A stretch of DNA of 14,147 bases from Stramentimicrobium sp964525625 (lineage in GTDB: Bacteria > Atribacterota > Phoenicimicrobiia > Phoenicimicrobiales > Stramentimicrobiaceae), in NCBI GenBank assembly GCA_964525625.1, contig CAZGKY010000051.1, positions 1 to 14,147 of the forward strand, in the 5' to 3' direction. Below the pieces are notes generated by a model. That model did no database searches. It had not been told where the DNA came from and was given only the letters and a program-made list of their open reading frames with translations. Position 1 is the first letter of the stretch; each line of letters starts with the position of its first letter. Both the position numbers and the translations under genes were made by a program. Below, piece by piece: positions 7,651 through 14,147 of the stretch.

Positions 7651-8002
7651 ACTTCTTCACTGCAACATATACAGAAGATTATTAATAAATACTGAAGCGT
7701 GTAATATACTCCTAACCATAATTTTTTACATTTTAGCAAATTGAATTTTTATTTCCATAATAAAGTTTGTTTTAATGATTTTAAGGAATTAAAGACTGGA
7801 TATAATTTATAAGTTTACCTGTGCCTGCCTTTTAAAATTAGTTAAAGACCAAGCTATTATGGAAAGCAAGGTATAGGAATTAGAGAGATGTTAAAGTGAT
7901 GAGAAACTTATAATTAGTTTAAGTTAGCCTCTGGTGAGTATGCTATTTTAGAAAATGGGTTTTGGGATTATCAAATAGATATGAGTAAAACTTGAAAATA
8001 TC
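7651..8002. other. Intergenic region without an assignable gene
   Basis: No open frame or RNA is recognised. On the plus strand a run beginning YYGKQGIGIREMLK (about 7855-7900), followed after stops by LASGEYAILENGFWDYQID (about 7923-7980), looks protein-like, but I could not assign a family and the stops are frequent. It may be further gene debris, or chance. Confidence 0.35.
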
Positions 8003-8031
8003 TTGACAAATTGATTAAAATAAAATATTAT
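8003..8031 (+). promoter_or_regulatory. Near-consensus sigma-70/A promoter of the FmdB-like gene
   Basis: A perfect TTGACA at 8003-8008 and TATTAT at 8026-8031 are separated by exactly 17 bases. Transcription would begin near 8038, only about 30 bases before the ATG at 8068. AAGGAG at 8053-8058 gives a ribosome site with 9-base spacing. This is one of the two strongest promoters in the window. Confidence 0.8.
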
Positions 8032-8067
8032 TTTTTATCGGAATAATTAGGGAAGGAGCTGATAAAT

Positions 8068-8379
8068 ATGCCAACCTATGAATACCAGTGTAAAAAATGC
8101 AGTTATGTTTTCGAAAAATTCCAATCTATTACTGAGCAACCGGTACAAGTGTGTCCTAAATGCCATGGAGAGGTATTCCGTTTAATCAGTAAAAATGGTA
8201 GCTTCATCCTGAAAGGAAGTGGTTTTTATAGCACAGATAACCGAAGAACCAACCTTCCAAAAGATAAAATGAGTAGCAGAGTTAGCAAAGGCGCTAAATT
8301 AGATTCCAATAATTCAGATAATAATGGTAATGGAAAACCGGCACAAGGCAAAGTAGAAAAAGAATCAGCTCATATTTAA
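8068..8379 (+). CDS. FmdB-family zinc-ribbon protein
   Basis: This 103-residue protein begins MPTYEYQCKKC, the hallmark of the FmdB/CxxC regulatory-protein family. C8/C11 and C29/C32 form two CxxC pairs that should bind one zinc. The stretch SFILKGSGFYSTD at about 48-60 is the conserved segment after the zinc ribbon. The tail from about 65 is polar, low in complexity (Asn, Asp, Gly, Lys) and probably disordered. The name comes from a putative regulator of formamidase genes in Methylophilus; the actual role of most members is unknown. It is transcribed alone from its own promoter and ends before a strong palindromic terminator. Start and family are secure; function is not. Confidence 0.9.
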   Translation: MPTYEYQCKKCSYVFEKFQSITEQPVQVCPKCHGEVFRLISKNGSFILKGSGFYSTDNRRTNLPKDKMSSRVSKGAKLDSNNSDNNGNGKPAQGKVEKESAHI

Positions 8380-8431
8380 TTTTAAATTCACCTCCCCTCT
8401 TATCATTATGTCTTATATCTATAATTAATTC

Positions 8432-8477
8432 TAACTAATAAATCCCGCATATAGCTATATGCGGGATTTATTAGTTA
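8432..8477. terminator. Perfect 46-nt palindrome, probable bidirectional terminator
   Basis: Bases 8432-8454 are the exact reverse complement of 8455-8477, centred on AGCT. The core CCCGCATATAGCTATATGCGGG is flanked by AATAAAT/ATTTATT, so in either direction a GC-rich stem is followed by a T-rich tract (ATTTATTAGTT). It sits between the converging FmdB-like and thioesterase genes, exactly where a shared intrinsic terminator is expected. Confidence 0.85.
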
Positions 8478-8573
8478 ATGTTATTAATAATACTATACCT
8501 CAGTTTCCCTTAGAAGCTTAGAAAATATTGATAAATCGGTATAGCAAGCTTAAAAAAACTATCCCTTCTAATC

Positions 8574-8990
8574 CTAAAGGGGATTTTCTTCCTTTTTCTT
8601 CTTTTCTAATACCTTCTGGGAAAATTTTTCTAAATCAATTATAAAACGTTCTACCTGGCCTTCTCCAATCTTCTCCACTTCATCAAAGGCACTTACGGTA
8701 AAGATAAGTCGATTCTTATAAACATCTATTAATTCCGCTTGAGCAGTCACAGTCATTCCCTCTGGTGTTGGTGCTAGGTGTTTTATGGTAATAGAAGTAG
8801 CAACCGTAATATATCCTGGTGGTAATTCTTTTTTCACTGCTTCAATTGCTGCATTATCCATTAGCGAAACCAGCATAGGAGTAGCAAAAGAAGGGGGCAT
8901 AGGCCTGGAAAATTTCTCTGCCATATTATCTGGATTTACCACCATCTGGGCAACACCTTTTAGACCTTTTTCTAATTTAAATTCTACCAT
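8574..8990 (-). CDS. Hotdog-fold acyl-CoA thioesterase, FlK-like
   Basis: This 138-residue single hotdog-domain protein resembles the fluoroacetyl-CoA thioesterase (FlK) family, a cytoplasmic dimer hydrolysing short acyl-CoA esters. FATPMLVSLMDNAA (35-48) is the family helix carrying the catalytic threonine (T37). TSITIKHLAPTPEGMTVTAQAEL (65-87) carries the catalytic histidine (H71). The T-to-H spacing of 34 equals that recalled for FlK (T42, H76). The third residue, glutamate in FlK (E50), is aspartate here (D45). GEGQVERFIIDLEKF is the usual last strand, and the C-terminal Lys/Glu tail is extra. A perfect AGGAGG (8996-9001) lies 5 bases before the ATG. Most relatives are of unknown substrate, so fluoroacetate resistance should not be assumed. 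Confidence 0.85.
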   Translation of the reverse strand: MVEFKLEKGLKGVAQMVVNPDNMAEKFSRPMPPSFATPMLVSLMDNAAIEAVKKELPPGYITVATSITIKHLAPTPEGMTVTAQAELIDVYKNRLIFTVSAFDEVEKIGEGQVERFIIDLEKFSQKVLEKKKKEENPL

Positions 8991-9075
8991 TTTGACCTCC
9001 TAATAATATTTTTTTCTTATGCCATAAAAATAATTATTCTTCTTAGTTGTTTCGTCCTGGTAAACCACCATTATT

Positions 9076-9104
9076 ATTATAACAAAAAATTAATTCTCAG
9101 GTAA
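9076..9104 (-). promoter_or_regulatory. Candidate promoter of the thioesterase gene
   Basis: On the minus strand a perfect TATAAT (9076-9081) lies 17 bases from TTACCT (9099-9104), which matches only half of the -35 consensus. Transcription would start near 9069, about 80 bases before the ATG at 8990. The rest of the 200-base gap up to the S-component gene holds nothing recognisable. Confidence 0.35.
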
Positions 9105-9202
9105 CTATGAATAACTAAAGAAGTATAAATAAATAAAATGCTTATAAAGAGCCAGAGATAGACAAAATATTGGTACCCTATCCTTTTAAATATGAATTTC
9201 TT

Positions 9203-9733
9203 CTATCCCTTTTGGTGCATAATTTGCACTACTTTACGGCGAATAAAGACATGAATAAGATAAGAATAAATAACAATAGTAATAGGAGCACTGATCAATC
9301 TGGGAATCATCAATATTTGCCAGGGTATAGCAAAAATAATATGTAGACTGTATGGTATCAAGAATAGTTCAGTAATACTGACTGTAAGGCCAATAGGGAT
9401 AACTATCTTGATTATTTGTTCTTCGTTTTCTCCGAAAACGCGAAAGAAAATTACGGGAAGAATACCACATAAAGCAGATATTATAGTAAAGTGGGGCATA
9501 TAAGGACCAATGGGTTGAATAAAATATCCCACCAGGTCAGAAATTGCGCCAATTAAACCGCCATAAAAAGGCCCCAACATAAAGCTGCCCAGAATAATAG
9601 GTAATTTTCCAAAACCTATCCGTATTCCTTCTACACTACCTATGGCAATTCTAATACTGGCTATGCGGGAAAGTATTATACTAACAGCAACTAATAAGCT
9701 TATCAAAGAAATATGTCGGGTTGAGATATTCAT
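9203..9733 (-). CDS. ECF transporter S component, FolT-like (folate family)
   Basis: This 176-residue membrane protein is the substrate-binding subunit of an energy-coupling factor importer. SRIASIRIAIGSVEGIRIGFGKLPIILGS (22-50) and LGPFYGGLIGAISDLVGYFIQPIGPY (53-78) match the signature of the folate-specific FolT family. About six hydrophobic segments are present, including 9-26, 43-66, 78-98, 108-128 and 145-165. The N-terminal basic STRH segment and C-terminal IRRKVV fit a cytoplasmic-side topology. AAGGA lies about 10 bases before the ATG. The ATPases and EcfT are not in this window, so it presumably shares a module encoded elsewhere (group II ECF). I saw no tetrahydrofolate riboswitch-like leader. 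Folate is the likely substrate by family. Confidence 0.85.
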   Translation of the reverse strand: MNISTRHISLISLLVAVSIILSRIASIRIAIGSVEGIRIGFGKLPIILGSFMLGPFYGGLIGAISDLVGYFIQPIGPYMPHFTIISALCGILPVIFFRVFGENEEQIIKIVIPIGLTVSITELFLIPYSLHIIFAIPWQILMIPRLISAPITIVIYSYLIHVFIRRKVVQIMHQKG

Positions 9734-9793
9734 AATTTTTCAGTCCTTTTCTTCTTTATTTTTTTAACTTTTGTCAATAATCTTATTATTAAG

Positions 9794-9820
9794 AAAATAT
9801 AATAATGATAATTGTGTCAA
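9794..9820 (-). promoter_or_regulatory. Weak candidate promoter of the ECF S-component gene
   Basis: On the minus strand a perfect TTGACA (9815-9820) is followed after 15 bases by TATTTT (9794-9799). The spacing is short and the -10 imperfect. It would give a leader of about 55-60 bases before ATG 9733. A second TTGACA (9772-9777) has no suitable -10. Confidence 0.3.
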
Positions 9821-9869
9821 AAATTTTATACTATAGGACATTTCTTGCTAAAAATCTATTGTAACTCAC

Positions 9870-9890
9870 CACTTGTCACTTGCCACTTAC
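9870..9890. repeat. Three-copy heptanucleotide tandem repeat
   Basis: CACTTGT, CACTTGC and CACTTAC follow one another without a gap, directly after the dipeptidase stop codon (stop at 9891-9893 on the minus strand). The period is 7 bases with one or two differences between copies. It could be a remnant of a longer dispersed or tandem repeat. Confidence 0.6.
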
Positions 9891-10849
9891 CTAACTTTCA
9901 GAAACCTGTTTAAATAAATGCAGAAAATTTTTACCCATAATTTTGTTAATATCATTTTGGGAATACCCATTTTGAGCTAATTTCTCTCCAATTCTAAAGA
10001 CCTTATCGACTCCCTCCAATCCCTCAGGTAAAATCCGACATCCATCAAAATCAGAACCGAGACCAACAAATTCAACACCTACCAAGTTTACCAGATAGTC
10101 AATATGAGCGATAACATCATCTATGGTTGCCTTTCCTTTCTCCTTAATCAAAAAATCAGGAACATAATTTACACAGATCAGTCCACCATTTTCGGCTATG
10201 GCCTTAATCTGATTATCCTTTAGATTACGGGGGTGTGGACAGAGCTGGTAGCAATTGGAGTGGGAAGCAATAACCGGTTGACAAGTTGCTCTTATTACCC
10301 CCCAAAAACTGTATTCAGAAAGGTGAGAAACATCGATTATCATCCCCAGATGATTCATCTCATTAACTACTTTTTTACCAAAGGAGGTTAGTCCTCTTTT
10401 TGAATCCGGGTAATCAATACCATCGGCAATAGCATTACGTTGATTCCAGGTCAGCGTCATTATTCTGACTCCCAGGCGATAAAAATTCCTGAGGTTATAC
10501 AATTTACCTTCTATTGCCTCTCCGCCTTCAATAGCCAGTATAGCGGCAATCTTATTAGCTGATACAATGTTCTCTATATCTTGAGAAGAGGTAGCCAGTT
10601 TAATACTATTATTATGGCGGTTAATTCCAGCAAGAGACAATCAATTAACTGCAGAGCTCTGATTAGAGAACGGTCAGGCTTATATTGTTTCTCGATATAA
10701 ATAGCAAAAACCTGAACATTAACCTTACCTCTTCGTAAACGGGGGATATCAACATGACCTTGAGAGGATAATTCTCCCATTTTTCTCTTCTTTTTTAATA
10801 AGTCAATTACTGTGTCACAGTGAGCATCACACACTATATTATAGCTCAT
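9891..10849 (-). CDS. Membrane dipeptidase (peptidase M19), interrupted by a frameshift
   Basis: This is a zinc dipeptidase of the renal dipeptidase family, split between two frames. The first part (10849 to about 10610) begins MSYNIVCDAHCDTVIDL with the HxD metal pair (H10, D12). The second (readable from about 10640 to 9891) carries AILAIEGGEAIEG with the bridging glutamate, MTLTWNQRNAIADG, IIDVSHLSE, VIASHSN and GLGSDFDG, all expected metal or substrate residues. Joining the frames near 10605-10640 gives LLLELNRHNNSIKLATS and about 320 residues, the normal bacterial length. One missing base explains it. The TTG that opens the downstream frame has no ribosome site and is not a real start. 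AAGGAAAG lies about 11 bases before the upstream ATG. Every other signature is intact, so a sequencing error or very recent mutation is likely. Substrates would be dipeptides. Confidence 0.85.
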
Positions 10850-10924
10850 TCTTTTATTCTACTTTCCTTAATTTTTTAATATTCTATAAATTAGGGCTTT
10901 AGTTTTTCATTATAATAGTTTATA

Positions 10925-12391
10925 CTATTCAATCTCATAATTTGGGGCTTCTTTGGTAATAATAATATCATGGGGATGACTTTCTTTTAAAGCTGCACTG
11001 GTAATTTTTATTAAGCGACTTTTTTCCTGCAACTCTTTGATATTGGCAGCACCACAGTAAGACATACCAGCCTTCAATCCTCCCACTAATTGAAAAACAC
11101 AATTGGACAATGAACCCTTATAAGGTACCCTTCCCTCTATACCTTCAGGAACCAATTTGGTATCATCTTTTTCTTCCTGGAAGTAGCGGTCTCGACTTCC
11201 TTCTTTCATCGCTCCCATAGAACCCATTCCCCTATACTCTTTATAACTTCTGCCTTTATATAGGACCACTTCCCCCGGACTTTCCTCAGTGCCAGCAAAA
11301 AGACTACCAATCATTACAGAATCAGCACCAATAGCTAGAGCTTTACAGATATCACCGGAATAACGTATTCCTCCATCAGCAATTAGTGGAATATTCTTTT
11401 CCCTGCAGGCTCTGGCACACTCAAAAATAGCATAGATTTGAGGTACTCCTACTCCTGTGACTATTCTGGTTGTACAGATAGAACCCGGACCAATACCTAC
11501 TTTAATAGCGTCAACACCAGCTTCAATTAATCTCCTGGCACCTTCATAAGTTGCCACATTTCCCCCAATCAACTCTATGTTATATCTTTTCTTTATTTCC
11601 CTGATTATGTTCAACACTCTCTCCGAATCAGCGTGAGCAGTATCCACTACTATTACATCACCATGTGCTTGTATAATTGCTTCTACCCGCTGGAAGGTAT
11701 CAGAAGAAACGCCAACTGCTGCACCTACCCTTAATCGACCTTTGTCATCTTTACAGGCATTAGGATACTGTCTAGCCTTTTCAATATCTTTGATGGTAAT
11801 CAGCCCTCTTAAGATATAGTTTTCGTCAACCAGAGGTAATTTCTCAATACGGTTCTGATGCAAGATCTTCTTTGCCTCTTCCAGTGTCGTTCCTACTTTG
11901 CCCGTAATCAAAGGTTCTCTGGTCATTACCTTACTAATTGGTATTTCTTCATCCTCTAAAAATCGGATATCTCTATTGGTCAATATTCCTACCAACTTTT
12001 TGCTATGATTTATTACTGGAATACCAGAAATATGATAATGTTGCATTAATTCTAAAGCAGCTTTAACTTTATTATCTTCAGTTAAGGCTATTGGCTCTAC
12101 TATTACCCCGCTTTCAGAACGTTTTACTCGGTCAATTTCCCGAGCTTGCTCCTGAATGGACATATTTTTATGAATTATCCCGATACCTCCTTCCCGGGCA
12201 AGAGCAATGGCTAATCTTGATTCGGTTACCCGGTCCATCGCAGCGCTCACCAATGGAATATTTAGAGTAATATTTCTGGATAATGGGGTATGTAAATCCA
12301 CTTCTTTTGGTAGTAATTTAGAATTTTGAGGAACTAACAAAACATCATCAAAGGTTAATGCCTCTTCTTGAATAAACTTCTCCTCCCACAT
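10925..12391 (-). CDS. guaB: Inosine-5'-monophosphate dehydrogenase
   Basis: This 488-residue enzyme oxidises IMP to XMP with NAD+, the committed step of GMP synthesis. The N-terminal LTFDDVLLVP (12-21) begins the TIM barrel. Two CBS modules occupy about 95-205 (HISGIPVIN...LVGILTNRD and RIEKLPLVDE...GLITIKD). GGNVAT (277-282) precedes the loop GIGPGSICTTRIVTGVGVPQ (299-318), whose C306 is the catalytic cysteine. ADGGIRYSGD (338-347), the IMP-phosphate region IGSLFAGTEESPGE (361-374), the flap with R402-Y403 and EGRVPYKG (419-426) are all complete. AAGGAG (12399-12404) lies 7 bases before the ATG, and a clear promoter lies 70-100 bases upstream. No truncation is seen. A 75-base gap separates it from the dipeptidase gene downstream. 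Confidence 0.98.
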   Translation of the reverse strand: MWEEKFIQEEALTFDDVLLVPQNSKLLPKEVDLHTPLSRNITLNIPLVSAAMDRVTESRLAIALAREGGIGIIHKNMSIQEQAREIDRVKRSESGVIVEPIALTEDNKVKAALELMQHYHISGIPVINHSKKLVGILTNRDIRFLEDEEIPISKVMTREPLITGKVGTTLEEAKKILHQNRIEKLPLVDENYILRGLITIKDIEKARQYPNACKDDKGRLRVGAAVGVSSDTFQRVEAIIQAHGDVIVVDTAHADSERVLNIIREIKKRYNIELIGGNVATYEGARRLIEAGVDAIKVGIGPGSICTTRIVTGVGVPQIYAIFECARACREKNIPLIADGGIRYSGDICKALAIGADSVMIGSLFAGTEESPGEVVLYKGRSYKEYRGMGSMGAMKEGSRDRYFQEEKDDTKLVPEGIEGRVPYKGSLSNCVFQLVGGLKAGMSYCGAANIKELQEKSRLIKITSAALKESHPHDIIITKEAPNYEIE

Positions 12392-12418
12392 TAAAATACT
12401 CCTTTCTCCCTTTGTTAA

Positions 12419-12447
12419 CTTTAAAAAGACCTCTCAGTTTTTTAAAG
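12419..12447 (-). other. AT-rich hairpin in the guaB leader
   Basis: CTTTAAAAA and TTTTTAAAG pair over 9 bases around an 11-base loop in the predicted 5' leader of guaB, between the promoter and the ribosome site. It contains no G-C pair other than the terminal one, so its stability is low. It could act in mRNA stability or weak attenuation; no known purine or guanine riboswitch motif is visible. Confidence 0.35.
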
Positions 12448-12468
12448 ACACTGGTTAATTTTTTATCA

Positions 12469-12497
12469 ATCCTATCTCTTATTATAAAAGCTGTCAA
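12469..12497 (-). promoter_or_regulatory. guaB promoter
   Basis: On the minus strand a perfect TTGACA (12492-12497) and TAGGAT (12469-12474) are separated by exactly 17 bases. Transcription would start near 12462 and give a leader of about 70 bases. This shows guaB can be transcribed independently of coaX. Confidence 0.75.
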
Positions 12498-12614
12498 CCG
12501 ATAATAGGGAATAAATTACTCAATAAACAGAATTATTAATTTTTTAAAACTTATAATTATAATAAGAACTGTTATTAATGGTTAAGTTAAAATTACCGAA
12601 GATAGTTAACTAAA

Positions 12615-12692
12615 AGAATTGATATCCGATTTAAACTCCTCTTAATCCGATCTTCCTCTTGGTAAAAAGTGATTGATTACAATATCAATTCT
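12615..12692. repeat. 11-bp inverted repeat enclosing two related direct repeats, downstream of coaX
   Basis: AGAATTGATAT (12615-12625) and its exact reverse complement ATATCAATTCT (12682-12692) enclose 56 bases. Between them a unit of the form ATCCGAT...CTCCTCTT / ATCCGAT...TTCCTCTT occurs twice. It begins about 20 bases past the coaX stop on the minus strand. It could fold as a long stem after coaX, but has no T run. The remaining bases up to the guaB promoter (12498-12614) show nothing clear. Confidence 0.45.
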
Positions 12693-12711
12693 GGTAGCAA
12701 TCGTATCGCAT

Positions 12712-13476
12712 TTAATTATTTAAATCATAGATTATTCTTAATCCCTCCAAAGTAAGCAAGGGATCAACTCTGTCGAATAGGGTGGTGTTTTCCCCCATTA
12801 ATTCAGCATATCCCCCGGTAGCAATAATTATAGGATGGCCAGATAATTCTTCTTTAAACCGTTCAATTAATTCTTTAGTCAATCCTAGATGACCAAAATA
12901 AACACCTGATTGAATAGCTTGAATGGTATTGCGACCAATAGCCTGCTTACATTTTTTTAGTTCAACTTTGGGCAGTTTAGAGGTTTTTTCAAATAAGGCA
13001 TTACTGGATAATTCCAGACCAGGTGCTATTGACCCTCCCAAATAATTTCCATCTTTATCTAAAGCACAGAAGGTAGTTGCAGTACCAAAATCAATAATTA
13101 TTGCCGGAGCGCCATAAAGTGCATAAACCGCTACTGCATTTACTATTCTATCAGCTCCCACCTCTTCAGGAAAATCAGTCTTTATTTTAATATTTAACTT
13201 AATCTTTGAGTTAACTATCAACGGTTCAATATGACAATATTCTCGAGACATTTTTTTTAGAATCCAGAGCAAAGTAGGTACTACACAGGATATTGCTACT
13301 GCTGTAATATTACCGAAGTTCAGTTCCTGTTCAGTCAGTAAATTTTTAAAGAGCATGGCTAATTCATCTTCAGTCTTTCTGGAATCAGTAGCTATACGCC
13401 AGTGGTTTATTAATTTATCTTCTTCATAGATGCCAATAACGGTATGGGTATTTCCTACATCAACTACTAATAACAT
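12712..13476 (-). CDS. coaX: Type III pantothenate kinase
   Basis: This 254-residue protein of normal family length phosphorylates pantothenate, the first step of coenzyme A synthesis. It has the ASKHA fold. The N-terminal phosphate loop is VVDVGNTHT (4-12). EEVGADRIVNAVA (104-116) holds the catalytic aspartate D109. IIDFGTATTF (127-136) is the second phosphate segment, and GGSIAPGLELSSNALFEKTSKLP (147-169) is the pantothenate-binding region. IIATGGYAEL and the C-terminal PLLTLEGLRIIYDLN are also typical. Type III enzymes are not inhibited by CoA. The gene starts 33 bases after the sigma-54 activator gene on the same strand; GAGGT lies about 10 bases before the ATG. Standard BirA or FtsH neighbours are not seen in this window. 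Confidence 0.97.
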   Translation of the reverse strand: MLLVVDVGNTHTVIGIYEEDKLINHWRIATDSRKTEDELAMLFKNLLTEQELNFGNITAVAISCVVPTLLWILKKMSREYCHIEPLIVNSKIKLNIKIKTDFPEEVGADRIVNAVAVYALYGAPAIIIDFGTATTFCALDKDGNYLGGSIAPGLELSSNALFEKTSKLPKVELKKCKQAIGRNTIQAIQSGVYFGHLGLTKELIERFKEELSGHPIIIATGGYAELMGENTTLFDRVDPLLTLEGLRIIYDLNN

Positions 13477-13509
13477 AATGCCTTGACCTCACTTTTATTA
13501 GCAATATTA

Positions 13510-14108
13510 TTATTGTTTAGCCGGTTTAATATTGATCTGATATTCCTTTAATTTAGAAATTAGATTTCTTCTGCTAATACCCAGTGTTTGGGCAGTTTTT
13601 GTTCTATTACCATTATTCTGAATAAGACTTTTTTTTATCATCTCCTTTTCCATCTCTTTTAAAGTCCCCACATGATGATTGATATTTTTTTGCTCTAAAA
13701 AGAAGAGTAATTCTTTATCAATAATATCACTATTACACATTATCATCACTCTTTCTATAATATTTTCTAGTTCTCGTACATTTCCAGGAAAAGAATAATC
13801 CATTAATAAAGATAACCCATGCTTTGAGATATGAGAAATTCGTTTATTTAAAATTTGGTTATATTTTTTGATAAAGTGTTGTACTAAAAGCGGTATATCC
13901 TCTTTCCTTTCCCTCAAGGTAGGAACATTGATATGAAAGACATTGAGACGATAGAAGAGGTCTTCTCTAAATCTTTTTTCTCTCACCTCTTTTTCCAAAT
14001 CCTTATTAGTTGCTGCTACAATTCTGGTATCAATCTTTATACTGGTAGAACTACCTACCCTTTCAAATTCCTTTTCCTGAATCACTCTTAATAATTTTGC
14101 CTGTATAG
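13510..14108 (-). CDS. Sigma-54-dependent transcriptional activator (NtrC family), 5'-truncated
   Basis: Only the C-terminal part, 198 complete codons, is present. The frame continues upstream past a GTG at 14085 as IQAKLLRVIQEKEFERVGSS, so that GTG is an internal valine codon, and the gene runs off the genomic part of the contig at 14108. What remains of the AAA+ sigma-54 domain includes RIVAATNKDLE, the arginine-finger region FREDLFYRLNVF, PTLRERKEDIPLL and the sensor-II FPGNVRELENIIER. A Fis-type helix-turn-helix closes the protein (about MEKEMIKKSLIQNNGNRTKTAQTLGISRRNLISKLKEY). The missing N-terminus would hold Walker A, the GAFTGA loop and the sensory or receiver domain, so the signal is unknown. 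The coaX gene follows by 33 bases and may be co-transcribed. Confidence 0.95.
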
Positions 14109-14147
14109 AGATCGGAAGAGCGTCGTGTAGGGAAAGAGTGTAGGATA
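14109..14147. other. Illumina TruSeq adapter sequence at the contig end (not genomic)
   Basis: From 14109 the sequence reads AGATCGGAAGAGC followed by GTCGTGTAGGGAAAGAGTGT, the reverse complement of the TruSeq universal adapter. The exact match runs through 14143 (35 bases), and with one extra G it continues to about 14146. Genomic sequence therefore stops at 14108, and the final 39 bases should be trimmed. Confidence 0.97.

Noticed and set aside
7855..7985. Possible plus-strand gene debris (YYGKQGIGIREMLK, LASGEYAILENGFWDYQID)
   Set aside because: It looks protein-like, but stops are frequent and no family could be assigned, so it is not called as a feature.
10574..10849. A separate 91-residue protein upstream of the dipeptidase
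   Set aside because: Its first 70 residues are the dipeptidase N-terminus with the HxD metal motif. The end (LTAIIIVLNWLPLLKI) is frame-shifted sequence, so it is part of the same gene.
12635..12665. AGATCGGA on the minus strand looked like a second adapter copy inside the contig
   Set aside because: After AGATCGGA it continues TTAAGAGG, not AGAGCGTCG, and it is part of a local direct repeat, so the match is chance.
13510..14085. A complete short activator starting at GTG 14085
   Set aside because: The frame stays open upstream with the canonical IQAKLLRV and no ribosome site precedes the GTG. The gene is cut by the contig end.
1..14147. CRISPR, toxin-antitoxin, phage, insertion sequence or defence systems
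   Set aside because: No repeat-spacer pattern, transposase, integrase, nuclease or paired small toxin-like genes were found on either strand.

Overview
The window is AT-rich DNA with strong AGGAGG-type ribosome binding sites, TTGACA/TATAAT-like promoters and GTG as well as ATG starts. This suggests a low-GC anaerobic bacterium of clostridial, Atribacterota or similar type; the phylum cannot be fixed from the sequence alone. The right edge is a contig end: 14109-14147 is Illumina TruSeq adapter, not genome.

Left part (1-2421): a plus-strand E1-like adenylyltransferase (ThiF/MoeB/HesA superfamily) converges on a minus-strand family III CoA-transferase, with a 16-bp long-loop inverted repeat between them.

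Middle part (2422-8067): all readable genes are on the minus strand and gaps are wide. They are a cysteine-rich flavodoxin-fold oxidoreductase, a DUF3795-type cysteine-rich protein and a three-gene ABC-2 exporter operon (ATPase, permease, permease). Two gaps hold decayed genes that simple ORF calling misses. One, upstream of the flavoprotein gene, resembles a small conserved protein family (recalled as DUF7000). The other, upstream of the ABC operon, is a remnant of a short-chain dehydrogenase.

Right part (8068-14108): a plus-strand FmdB-type zinc-ribbon gene with a near-consensus promoter ends at a perfect 46-nt palindrome, a likely two-way terminator. Facing it is a minus-strand set: sigma-54 activator (5'-truncated by the contig end), type III pantothenate kinase (coaX), IMP dehydrogenase (guaB), an M19 membrane dipeptidase broken by one frameshift, a FolT-like ECF S component and an FlK-like hotdog thioesterase. 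These are mostly housekeeping cofactor, nucleotide and salvage functions. Promoters in front of guaB, and perhaps in front of the S component and the thioesterase, argue that this is not one operon.

I found no CRISPR array, tRNA, rRNA, insertion sequence or phage gene, and no convincing new multi-gene system. The most useful observations are the adapter, the dipeptidase frameshift, the two decayed genes and several substituted active-site residues.
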